Assembly: GCA_017547165.1 (NCBI GenBank)
Contig: JAFYQK010000025.1
Span: 248,001-312,000 of the forward strand
Reading direction: 5' to 3'
Length of the DNA: 64,000 nt
DNA from: Bacteroidaceae bacterium
GTDB taxonomy: Bacteria > Bacteroidota > Bacteroidia > Bacteroidales > Bacteroidaceae
In this document: one piece after another, positions 20,068-27,522 of the stretch
How the letters are laid out: every line of letters starts with the position of its first letter
Numbering within the stretch: position 1 is the first letter of the stretch
Made by a program: the position numbers and the translations under genes
Notes under the pieces: model-generated
Database searches by the model: none
Seen by the model: the letters and a program-made list of their open reading frames with translations, nothing else
What the model was told of the DNA's origin: nothing

Positions 20068-20529
20068 TTATTTCATCCAATATTTAGTGTAAGCCGCTTC
20101 ATCATACTTGAAGGTGTGGGGAACCTGCTCCATTTTTGGACGCTTCTCTCCTTCTCGCTTCACCTTTTCTTCGCAAGTGATGGTGAATGTATCTTCTTCA
20201 ACAGCAGTTAGTATTCCACGATACTTGTGGCCATCCTTGAGCTGGGTTTCAACAGGCTTTTCCAAATGAATTTCCCATTGGCGGCGCACTTTGAAGGGAT
20301 ATCCCAGACCAGCGCTTCCAACCTCCAATTCATAATCTTCATCCTCACGGTTGATTTGTGACTCTATGTGTCTGCTTAAATCTGCACAATCCTCAATCCA
20401 TACTCCTTCGGCATGGTCTATCAGGACCTCAATACGGTCATCTGTGCTAACATTTACTTCAACCAGAAAATAGTCTTTTCCTTCCAGCCAATCGTTTACG
20501 GCTTGTTCTACGGCACTCTTGCTAATCAT
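20068..20529 (-). CDS. rimP: Ribosome maturation factor RimP
   Basis: 153 residues, assists 30S assembly. The family pattern is visible: ISKSAVEQAVNDWL at the N-terminus, SRHIESQINREDEDYELEVGSAGLGYPF in the middle, and a C-terminal SH3-like part GHKYRGILTAVEEDTFTITCEE. Short-length divergence is usual for this family. It is the first gene of the nusA-infB-suf run. Its start lies about 50 nt past a leader hairpin. Confidence 0.9.
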   Translation of the reverse strand: MISKSAVEQAVNDWLEGKDYFLVEVNVSTDDRIEVLIDHAEGVWIEDCADLSRHIESQINREDEDYELEVGSAGLGYPFKVRRQWEIHLEKPVETQLKDGHKYRGILTAVEEDTFTITCEEKVKREGEKRPKMEQVPHTFKYDEAAYTKYWMK

Positions 20530-20577
20530 TTTTTGAATAATGCTTAATGCAGATTAGTTGTTATTCTTTCTTTAACG

Positions 20578-20607
20578 AAAAGTGAGGAACCTGACCGGCC
20601 CCTCACT
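20578..20607 (-). promoter_or_regulatory. Attenuator-like hairpin in the rimP-nusA-infB leader
   Basis: On the minus strand AGTGAGG and CCTCACT enclose a 13-nt loop and are followed by TTTT. The hairpin lies between the -7 box at 20628-20635 and the rimP start at 20529, so it is inside the predicted leader. It could cause premature termination, or instead be a late terminator for the desulfoferrodoxin transcript. Function is inferred from position. Confidence 0.5.
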
Positions 20608-20627
20608 CTCTCGTGCTGTTCTGTTTG

Positions 20628-20635
20628 CAAAGATA
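20628..20635 (-). promoter_or_regulatory. -7 element (TATCTTTG) upstream of rimP
   Basis: TATCTTTG on the minus strand about 100 nt before rimP. The -33 TTG is not seen at the standard distance. It would give a leader of roughly 90 nt that contains the hairpin. Confidence 0.5.
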
Positions 20636-20780
20636 TGATAAAAACTCCACATATCGCGCGCGAATGACAATATGATATTGAAAGAATAAAAAGATTTAAC
20701 AATATTTCACAATTCCTGAATGTTATCGTTGTCTTTTCTTTCTATTTCTCTTGAATTGTCTTGCGTGCACATTCTTGAAT

Positions 20781-21221
20781 TTATGTACCGCAAGGGTAGA
20801 AAGGACTTGTGTATGATCCTTTTTCCTTTTTGGGGCAGCACTCTATGTCGATGTTCTTTTTCCAAAGTCCATGCAGGTTGCAATATTCATATACTGCCAC
20901 GGGTCTTGCTCCACAGGTACATATCTCTGCTACGGGTTCGTCTTTTAGGTTAACGAGAATACCTCCGTTCTCTGTCTCTACGTATATGAAGGCTATGTGG
21001 TGTTCTGGCGACATGGGGTGAAGCACGGAGCCTACCTCTATGCGCAATTTTCCACCGTCCGACAGAGTAATCACGGGAACGTGCTTCTCCTGACTGGCAT
21101 CCACGGTGTTGGGTACCAGTTCTTCCATCTTTTGCCCGCAACATACAACGGGGACATTGCTGTCAACAACCTTTACGATAACGTTGCCGCAATGGGCACA
21201 CTTATAAAACTTGGTTGCCAT
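20781..21221 (-). CDS. dfx: Desulfoferrodoxin / superoxide reductase
   Basis: 146 residues. The N-terminal rubredoxin-like Fe centre is FYKCAHCGNVIVKV with CCGQKM near residues 8-31. The catalytic non-haem iron ligands are in EKHVPVI, HHIAFIYVET and the C-terminal EYCNLHGLW. Superoxide reductase turns superoxide into peroxide without making oxygen, a common anaerobe defence. Unusually, about 24 residues follow CNLHGLWK, where the family normally ends, and this tail has three more cysteines. A consensus promoter lies upstream, divergent from the YeiH-type gene. Confidence 0.93.
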   Translation of the reverse strand: MATKFYKCAHCGNVIVKVVDSNVPVVCCGQKMEELVPNTVDASQEKHVPVITLSDGGKLRIEVGSVLHPMSPEHHIAFIYVETENGGILVNLKDEPVAEICTCGARPVAVYEYCNLHGLWKKNIDIECCPKKEKGSYTSPFYPCGT

Positions 21222-21259
21222 AATCTTCTCTTGTTTTTAGTTCTTGCTACTCTTGTTAT

Positions 21260-21311
21260 GGATTCCTCTTTGAATCCGATGCAAATTTACGTCGTTTCTC
21301 TTGTTGCCCAA
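21260..21311 (-). promoter_or_regulatory. dfx promoter with inverted repeat near the start site
   Basis: On the minus strand TTG (21309-21311), 19 nt, TAAATTTG (21282-21289), a full match. Just downstream GGATTC and GAATCC (21260-21265, 21272-21277) form a 6-bp inverted repeat with a 6-nt gap, placed where a repressor could bind. The operator role is inference. Confidence 0.65.
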
Positions 21312-21458
21312 TCATTTTCTGCCAAGATAATTCGTGCTGTTCACAATAATTATACTATCGTTACATTTGTTTATCAAAGTGAATCGTATTTTAGCATTTG
21401 TTTACCCTCGCATTCATTGCATTATTGCCATTCTACCCTTCATTTCAGAATGTTTCTT

Positions 21459-21489
21459 TTGGTAGTTTGGTAGCATAGTAGTAATTTTG
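21459..21489 (+). promoter_or_regulatory. Promoter of the YeiH-type gene
   Basis: TTG (21459-21461), 20 nt, TAATTTTG (21482-21489); start codon 20 nt downstream. Confidence 0.75.
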
Positions 21490-21508
21490 CAGAAAAGTTC
21501 AGACTGAT

Positions 21509-22489
21509 ATGAAAACCAACAACATTGGACATGGCGCAACAGCCTATATAATATTAGTTTCAGTATTGGCATTCTGCCTCATGGCTGATTATGTGCCTCG
21601 CCTTCACTTCCTCTCTGCCTGGGTCACCCCACCTGTGGTATTGTTCCTGGGTTTGGCTTTTGCCATGTTTTTTGGACAGCCTTTCCCTGTTTTCAATAAG
21701 AAGGCATCCAAGAAACTGCTTCAATATTCCGTTGTAGGTCTGGGTTTTGGCATGAATCTCCATGCCTCGCTGGCCTCTGGAACTCAGGGTATGGCATTTA
21801 CCATCGTATCTGTTGTAGGCACAATGCTTGTTGGCATGCTCATAGGCGTGTTGTTGCTCAGAATTCCCTCAACGGCCTCATATCTTATCAGTTCGGGTAC
21901 AGCCATCTGCGGAGGCAGTGCCATAGCCGCCGTAGGTCCTGTTGTAAAGGCAAAAGAATCAGAGATGTCCGTTGCCCTTGCCACCGTCTTCATACTCAAT
22001 GCTCTTGGTCTTTTCCTATTCCCCTTGTTAGGTCGTTGGCTTGGTCTTGATCAGCAACAGTTTGGCACATGGGCAGCTATAGCCATTCACGATACCAGTT
22101 CCGTTGTTGGAGCAGGTGCGGCTTATGGAGAAGAAGCATTACAGGTGGCCACCACAATTAAGTTGACGCGAGCCTTGTGGATAATTCCCCTGGCATTGGT
22201 CACCTCCTTCATTTTCAAGACCCGAGGCAAGGGTATTGCCATACCATGGTTCATCCTATGGTTCATTGTTGCCATAGTGCTGAATACTTATGTGCTTGAT
22301 GCTATGCCTGCCGTGGGTAATGCTATCTCATCCCTTGCTCGCAAATGCCTTACTCTCACCATGTTCTTTATCGGTGCCTCGCTTTCCGCATCCACTCTTA
22401 AGGCTGTTGGTTTACGTCCCTTGCTTATGGGCATACTTCTGTGGATCATAGTCAGTGTTGCCTCTCTGGCATACATATTGTTTAGGTAG
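21509..22489 (+). CDS. YeiH/UPF0324 family membrane protein
   Basis: 326 residues with about ten hydrophobic segments. The family hallmarks are visible: LLQYSVVGLGFGMNL near 70, SSGTAICGGSAIAAVGPVVKAKE near 130, and AIAIHDTSSVVGAGAAYGEEAL near 190. Annotated in many genomes as a putative sulfate exporter, but the transported molecule is not firmly known. Its neighbour cysK makes a sulfur-related role tempting, though the two are separated by a 179-bp repeat element and are not shown to be one transcript. Confidence 0.85.
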   Translation: MKTNNIGHGATAYIILVSVLAFCLMADYVPRLHFLSAWVTPPVVLFLGLAFAMFFGQPFPVFNKKASKKLLQYSVVGLGFGMNLHASLASGTQGMAFTIVSVVGTMLVGMLIGVLLLRIPSTASYLISSGTAICGGSAIAAVGPVVKAKESEMSVALATVFILNALGLFLFPLLGRWLGLDQQQFGTWAAIAIHDTSSVVGAGAAYGEEALQVATTIKLTRALWIIPLALVTSFIFKTRGKGIAIPWFILWFIVAIVLNTYVLDAMPAVGNAISSLARKCLTLTMFFIGASLSASTLKAVGLRPLLMGILLWIIVSVASLAYILFR

Positions 22490-22668
22490 GTTCTATAAAT
22501 TAGCTTTGAGTTGTTTGATATCTATTACGCAGTAGATTTTAAATTTGAGCGAACGAACATAGTAGTCTATGTGAGTAAGTGAAAATGATAAAGATACAAG
22601 TAAGAGGCATCAAAGAGCCAAAGTCACTAGAATTCTACCAGAATAAAGTATAAACTAATTTATAGAAC
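22490..22668. mobile_element. MITE-like hairpin element between YeiH-type gene and cysK
   Basis: Perfect 14-bp terminal inverted repeats, GTTCTATAAATTAG (22490-22503) and CTAATTTATAGAAC (22655-22668), enclose 151 nt without a reading frame. Interior arms continue to pair imperfectly (TTTGAT/ATCAAA) and the centre holds ACATAG-TAGT-CTATGT. The shape fits a small non-autonomous element or long imperfect hairpin. No second copy was seen in this window. Confidence 0.6.
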
Positions 22669-22705
22669 ATACCTTTATATAGTTTCATCATATCCGTGAT
22701 ACATT

Positions 22706-23638
22706 ATGGCAAAAATATATAACGACCTCACCGAGTTGGTAGGTCATACTCCCCTACTCCACCTCCAACGACTCTCTGCCCACTATGGCATAGACGAGAG
22801 CACCCGAGTGCTTGCAAAACTTGAATATTTCAATCCTGGCGGTAGTGTCAAGGATCGTGTGGCACTGAATATGATTCTTGATGCCGAGCGCCGTGGTGTG
22901 CTTCAGCCCGGAGGCACCATCATAGAGCCTACAAGTGGCAATACTGGCGTAGGGCTGGCATGGATAGCTCGTGTGCGTGGTTATGAGGCTGTTATCGTTA
23001 TGCCAGATTCTATGAGTCACGAACGCCAACAACTGCTTCGTGCCGCAGGTGCTCGCTTGATTCTTACTTCCGGTGCAGAGGGTATGACCGGAGCCATTGA
23101 AGAGGCAGAACGTTTGCATGCCAACACCCCAAACTCTGTCATCCTTGGTCAGTTCTCTAACCCAGCCAATCCCGAGGCGCATTCGCTCGCCACTGCACTG
23201 GAGATTTGGGACGATACGGACGGACAGGTTGACTACCTTGTGGCAGGTGTTGGTACAGGTGGCACTCTGTGCGGAACCTCTCGACGACTCAAGACTCTCA
23301 ACCCTCGCCTACAAGCCATTGCTGTTGAACCAGCAGAGTCTCCCCTACTTAGTGGAGGCACACCTTCTCCTCATGGCATACAAGGCATAGGTGCTAATTT
23401 TGTCCCCGAGAACTATGATCCCACCGTTGTTGATAGCATCATGCCTGTCGGCACGGAGCAAGCCATGCGTGTTGCTCGCGAACTCTCCCACCACGAAGGC
23501 CTCATCGTTGGCATATCCTCTGGTGCTGCTATCCATGCTGCCCTTCAACTGGCTCTCACCCCAGAAGCCCAAGGCAAGTGCATCGTTGTCGTATTGCCCG
23601 ATACGGGAGAGCGTTATCTAAGTACTGGGGTGTACTGA
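22706..23638 (+). CDS. cysK: Cysteine synthase (O-acetylserine sulfhydrylase)
   Basis: 310-residue PLP enzyme making cysteine from O-acetylserine and sulfide. PLP lysine in NPGGSVKDRVAL near residue 50; substrate loop PTSGNTGVGLAW near 75; phosphate-binding GVGTGGTLCGT near 185; and the C-terminal GISSGAAIHAAL and [10 protein letters not shown]. Complete and intact. A divergent, decayed 3' piece of another cysK lies 6.3 kb away at 29919-30035, on the far side of the accessory block. Confidence 0.95.
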   Translation: MAKIYNDLTELVGHTPLLHLQRLSAHYGIDESTRVLAKLEYFNPGGSVKDRVALNMILDAERRGVLQPGGTIIEPTSGNTGVGLAWIARVRGYEAVIVMPDSMSHERQQLLRAAGARLILTSGAEGMTGAIEEAERLHANTPNSVILGQFSNPANPEAHSLATALEIWDDTDGQVDYLVAGVGTGGTLCGTSRRLKTLNPRLQAIAVEPAESPLLSGGTPSPHGIQGIGANFVPENYDPTVVDSIMPVGTEQAMRVARELSHHEGLIVGISSGAAIHAALQLALTPEAQGKCIVVVLPDTGERYLSTGVY

Positions 23639-23777
23639 GAGACAAAAAACTGATAAGAAACTATTCTAAATTACTTACTTATACTTTCCTATTATTTACA
23701 CTACTTCACTTCTGCTGAGATTTATTGTGACTCCAGGAGCAATTTTTATGCGTTTCCTGTATTTCCAGGACGCAGAG

Positions 23778-25319
23778 TTAATTTATTGAGTATATTGTAA
23801 ATTCAAAAATCTGTTTATATTTTGACCATAAAGATAGATTTAAGTCTATTCCATATCGTTCTTGCAGATAGGAGATCTCATCATCATTACAGATTAAGAA
23901 ATATTTTGAACTTGTATCATTAAGATTAAGATATTCGATATTATTAATATCACACATCCTTATTTCATCATTAACAATATTCTGATACACCAAAACGTCA
24001 GAACATATTATTGTTGTTTTGGACAAATCATAATCTTTACTAATTGATTCTAAAACTAAATTAGGAATTTCAAATCGATTATATTGTTCCATTTTATTAT
24101 AATCACTTCTTAAAGAGAACGTAGGATAGACAGAAAGAAAAAGTAAAATGAAAGCACAGCTCATTAAGACTTGTTTCCGAACCTTAGGTAATAATAATGG
24201 AATCGTAATAGGAATTAAACAGTAGAAGTTATTTAAATACCTAAATGAATCAAATACGTCTACATTGTCTTCTGTTATAAAGAAATATCCCCTATAATGG
24301 AATGTGTAAATACAAAAGTAGATACACCAGAGCGTCGCAATAGCTAATCCAAAATTGTATGTTTTGGATTTGCAAATATTATATGCAATTGACGAAAAAA
24401 AAATGAAGAATATTATTCCAAAGTATCTGGGTGTTACTAGCGCTTTTAAATATACAGGGGCAAGTCGGTAGAAATATGTTGGTGAAAAAGTAGGTGCGTT
24501 TATATCCTGTGATTCTATAGTCTCAATATTGAACACATTTTGTATAAATGTTAAATACGATGCAATTATAATAGCATACAATGAAATCTCTTTGAAAAAA
24601 GGTTGTATGTTATTTTTGATTCCTCCATTTCGATAGAATGAACATAGAATCGGCAGACAAACTAATGAAATATTTTCTCTTTTTGTCATTATTGCCAATG
24701 CAAATGCTGCAATGGGAGCCCAAATATGTAGATTATCATCTGTATATTTATAAAAAAGATAACAAAATGCAAGAATAACCATTCCAGAAAAGGGCTCGCA
24801 TAAAAATGAATTGCCAAAAACATTTATAGTAGGAGAAATGCAAAATAAAGATGGGGCAATCATCCAAGCATATCTTCCTTTTATACTAGGGAAGACTGAT
24901 AAAATCAAGAGTGATATAAAATTCAAGAAAGTGGTTATCGCGCTAATTAATGATAGCGAAAATCCAAATAACCTTATTGGATAGCTTAAAAATGTGGAAT
25001 AAGTAATAAAATGTCCTCCGTATGTTTGCATTAATTCTGGGTATTCTATGCTTCCTATGCCAATTCCTTCAGACAAAAAGGATGTAGTGAATATATTGTT
25101 TGCAAATAATCTTCCTAAAAATGAAAAAGCATAGGAATCTTCGTACTCTAATCCGCAAAACAAAAGTCCATAGCTATATTTATACAGAAATGTAAGCACC
25201 AGACAAAACAAAATTCGAGTACGCTTATCATCAGCGTTTATGAAGTCATTAATAAGGGAAGAACTTAAAACACATATGAATAATGATAATATAACTGTGC
25301 AAAATATATAATAAAGCAT
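23778..25319 (-). CDS. GT-C-like multi-pass membrane glycosyltransferase (candidate)
   Basis: 513 residues with about eleven hydrophobic segments in the first 400, then a soluble C-terminal tail. The first long loop contains LEYEDSYAFSFLGRLF near residue 57, an acidic E-x-D pattern like the catalytic loop of GT-C enzymes (PMT, ArnT, EmbC groups). Those enzymes take a sugar from a polyprenyl-phosphate carrier and place it on a target outside the cytoplasm. The gene is 3 nt from a DPM1-like GT2 gene that could make the donor. AT-rich relative to core genes. The specific family is not recognised; the function is inferred from topology and neighbour. Confidence 0.55.
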   Translation of the reverse strand: MLYYIFCTVILSLFICVLSSSLINDFINADDKRTRILFCLVLTFLYKYSYGLLFCGLEYEDSYAFSFLGRLFANNIFTTSFLSEGIGIGSIEYPELMQTYGGHFITYSTFLSYPIRLFGFSLSLISAITTFLNFISLLILSVFPSIKGRYAWMIAPSLFCISPTINVFGNSFLCEPFSGMVILAFCYLFYKYTDDNLHIWAPIAAFALAIMTKRENISLVCLPILCSFYRNGGIKNNIQPFFKEISLYAIIIASYLTFIQNVFNIETIESQDINAPTFSPTYFYRLAPVYLKALVTPRYFGIIFFIFFSSIAYNICKSKTYNFGLAIATLWCIYFCIYTFHYRGYFFITEDNVDVFDSFRYLNNFYCLIPITIPLLLPKVRKQVLMSCAFILLFLSVYPTFSLRSDYNKMEQYNRFEIPNLVLESISKDYDLSKTTIICSDVLVYQNIVNDEIRMCDINNIEYLNLNDTSSKYFLICNDDEISYLQERYGIDLNLSLWSKYKQIFEFTIYSIN

Positions 25320-25322
25320 TTG

Positions 25323-26015
25323 TTATTTAATTTTATATACTAAAGAATGCCATATAACAAGTAAACCATATTTTATGGATCTTTTAATGTTTATAGATGA
25401 GGACTTTTCTTCATATTTTGCAGGACAATAGATCTCCTTGATAACATATTTTTTTCTTATAATTTCAAGTAGCATTTGATTATCAAATATAAAATCATTG
25501 GAGAGAGAATTATAATCAATAGATTCAAGAACATGGGATCTGTAGGCTCTATATCCCGTGTGGTACTCACTTAAATTTTGTTTATATAAGGAATTTTGTA
25601 TTTTTGTTAAAAATCTATTCGCATAGTATTTGTAGAAGGGCATTCCTAAATATAATGCTTCTTTTTTGTACATCATTCTTGAAGCTAAAACCACATCAGC
25701 ACCTTCATTGAATTGTGTGATTATTTCAGGTATTAGTTTAGGGTCGTACTGATAATCTGGGTGTAACATAATAATTATGTCGGCACCTAAACTTAAAGCC
25801 TTTGTATATAATGTCTTTTGATTACCTCCATATCCAATATTATGGTCGTGAAGAATTACATGATTAATCTTTAAGGATTTTGCTACTGATATAGAATTGT
25901 CATTGCTGAAATCATCTACGTAGATAATTTCATCAACTACTCCTTGGGGAATTGCATTTACAACATCTTCTAAAGTATCTTGACAATTATAACCTGGAAG
26001 GACAACTATATTCAT
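25323..26015 (-). CDS. GT2 family glycosyltransferase, polyprenyl-phosphate sugar synthase type
   Basis: 230 residues, GT-A fold. N-terminal nucleotide-binding strand MNIVVLPGYNCQDTL, IIYVDDFSNDNS near residue 33 (the D-D-x-S pattern), GYGGNQKTLYTKAL near 63, and the metal-binding segment MLHPDYQYDPKLIPEII near 83. FYKYYANRFLTKIQN and YHTGYRAY are typical of the DPM1-like branch that loads hexose onto a lipid phosphate. No C-terminal membrane helices, as in soluble DPM1. It is 3 nt from the GT-C-like gene downstream and 67 nt from hxsA upstream. Confidence 0.8.
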   Translation of the reverse strand: MNIVVLPGYNCQDTLEDVVNAIPQGVVDEIIYVDDFSNDNSISVAKSLKINHVILHDHNIGYGGNQKTLYTKALSLGADIIIMLHPDYQYDPKLIPEIITQFNEGADVVLASRMMYKKEALYLGMPFYKYYANRFLTKIQNSLYKQNLSEYHTGYRAYRSHVLESIDYNSLSNDFIFDNQMLLEIIRKKYVIKEIYCPAKYEEKSSSINIKRSIKYGLLVIWHSLVYKIK

Positions 26016-26038
26016 AATTTAATACGATTCAAATAAAC

Positions 26039-26078
26039 GGAGGCAGTTCAAAGATATTCCACCTTAAACTGCCTCCAA
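26039..26078 (-). terminator. hxsA terminator overlapping the glycosyltransferase promoter
   Basis: Arms GGAGGCAGTT (plus, 26039-26048) and AACTGCCTCC (26067-26076) form a 10-bp stem. On the minus strand it is followed by a T-rich stretch, 7 nt past the hxsA stop. The loop holds TATCTTTG (minus, 26049-26056), and TTG lies 19 nt upstream at 26076-26078, so a full Bacteroidetes promoter for the GT2 gene is nested inside the hairpin. Confidence 0.65.
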
Positions 26079-26082
26079 TAAG

Positions 26083-26334
26083 TTAGCGGCTTGAGAAGTG
26101 AGAACGATGAGAACTGTGCGATCTGTGTGAGCTGTGCGAATAGTGCCCCTTAATAGAAGAAGCAACATTTGAAGCTACATCCAGTATAAGCGCAGAACCA
26201 TTGTTCACCTGCTCCTTAATCATCTCAATTGCTTTGCTTTCAGAGAAAGAAGAGACAACATTTTTGGTGACAGAAGCAAAGCTGCTTGTTGCTGCAAAGA
26301 ATGCAGAAACAACAAAGAAAAGAACTCTTTTCAT
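26083..26334 (-). CDS. hxsA: His-Xaa-Ser repeat peptide precursor HxsA
   Basis: 83 residues. Residues 1-20 form a Sec signal peptide (MKRV, hydrophobic core, cut likely after SFA). Residues 64-81 are six exact tandem H-x-S triplets: HYS, HSS, HRS, HSS, HRS, HFS, ending SR. This is the signature of the His-Xaa-Ser system target protein, which is encoded with radical SAM maturases HxsB and HxsC and small protein HxsD; all four are present here. The C-terminal repeat is the likely modification zone and the product is probably exported. The chemistry of the modification is not derivable from the sequence. Confidence 0.85.
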   Translation of the reverse strand: MKRVLFFVVSAFFAATSSFASVTKNVVSSFSESKAIEMIKEQVNNGSALILDVASNVASSIKGHYSHSSHRSHSSHRSHFSSR

Positions 26335-26403
26335 TTGACTTACTGTTTAATAATTAATAAATTAAGTTAATTAACTCTGCTTGTATATTATTGTAAATAT
26401 ACT

Positions 26404-27516
26404 CTAGATTTTTTTTATGTGTGAACTATGATACTTTTTATTTGATGCAAAGAATCCTCCGCACTGTTCTTTTAGTTTACATCCTTCACAAGTATCTAAA
26501 TAGATATCTTTCCATTCTGATATTGATTGTACGGCCGTGTCACGAATTTGTTCGGGTAGCACACATAGTTGAGCATTGTATATGGCTGCTTGCATACCTC
26601 TAGAACGAAGAATTTCAATTGCTTCAACTAGCTGTTTATTATAATCATATGGGTCAATCCATAGGTCATGTATATTCTCCTCAGCCATGCCTATAGTTTC
26701 CATTTGCATGAATGCAACATTGCATACGAATGGGAAATTATGGTATATGTAGTCTGCTAATTGAGGCAGACGTTTATATGTTTTTTTATGTATGACTACT
26801 CGTATGCCAATTTTAGTGCCAAACAACGCTAAATTATACAATCCCTGTACGGTTTTGTAAAAGGTGTTTGCTCCTACAATCTCATTATGTAACTCTGCTA
26901 CATCCGAAAATATTGGAATATCGATTTGCAAATCATAGCAATTGCATAGAGCTAATTTCATGGCATAATCACGATCGGCAAACTTAACACCATTTGACAA
27001 TATGCTAATTGCTGCCTTTGGGGTATATTTTTTTATTTGTTTTATCAAGTCAAACAATTTGTCACCAATCAACGTAGGTTCACCTCCAGTAATACCCACT
27101 TCTTTTGTTTTTTTGTCAAACAAAGAAATAAGCTTCATATTAAAGGGAGTCATATCTTCTTCATGAACGACCGGAGGTTGTGGGCACATAATACATCGAT
27201 GATTGCATCTTCCTGTTGCGAATATAGCATTAGATGTTGACTCAATTTCATAAAGAAATGTTATTTCTCCTTCTTTATTAATTGTAACAACATCACCTTC
27301 ATGAAATTCTTTTAAATCAACACCTCCTGCTATTGGGCGATTACCCTTTATATATACCATATTTGTTATAGTAGCAGCATAACCACTTGGGCATAATTCT
27401 TGCTCTCCTTGTACCAAAATATAGTCTTTTCGTCCGAAGATATTCTTTCCTGTTAGTGTTATTTTGCCAAGAATTGTGTCTTCAATATTAAGAATATTTG
27501 CATGTATCTGTTTCAT
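26404..27516 (-). CDS. hxsC: His-Xaa-Ser system radical SAM maturase HxsC
   Basis: 370 residues. Radical SAM 4Fe-4S motif CNHRCIMC at residues 104-111, followed by GITGGEPTLIGDKLF near 155, the GGE motif that binds SAM. A C-terminal Cys pair region, CEGCKLKEQCGGFF near 345, could hold further iron-sulfur centres. The ~95 residues before the motif are unusual for a radical SAM protein and match the HxsC layout. It lies 6 nt after hxsB and 69 nt before hxsA. It probably modifies the H-x-S repeat with HxsB. Confidence 0.88.
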   Translation of the reverse strand: MKQIHANILNIEDTILGKITLTGKNIFGRKDYILVQGEQELCPSGYAATITNMVYIKGNRPIAGGVDLKEFHEGDVVTINKEGEITFLYEIESTSNAIFATGRCNHRCIMCPQPPVVHEEDMTPFNMKLISLFDKKTKEVGITGGEPTLIGDKLFDLIKQIKKYTPKAAISILSNGVKFADRDYAMKLALCNCYDLQIDIPIFSDVAELHNEIVGANTFYKTVQGLYNLALFGTKIGIRVVIHKKTYKRLPQLADYIYHNFPFVCNVAFMQMETIGMAEENIHDLWIDPYDYNKQLVEAIEILRSRGMQAAIYNAQLCVLPEQIRDTAVQSISEWKDIYLDTCEGCKLKEQCGGFFASNKKYHSSHIKKI

Positions 27517-27522
27517 AACATA

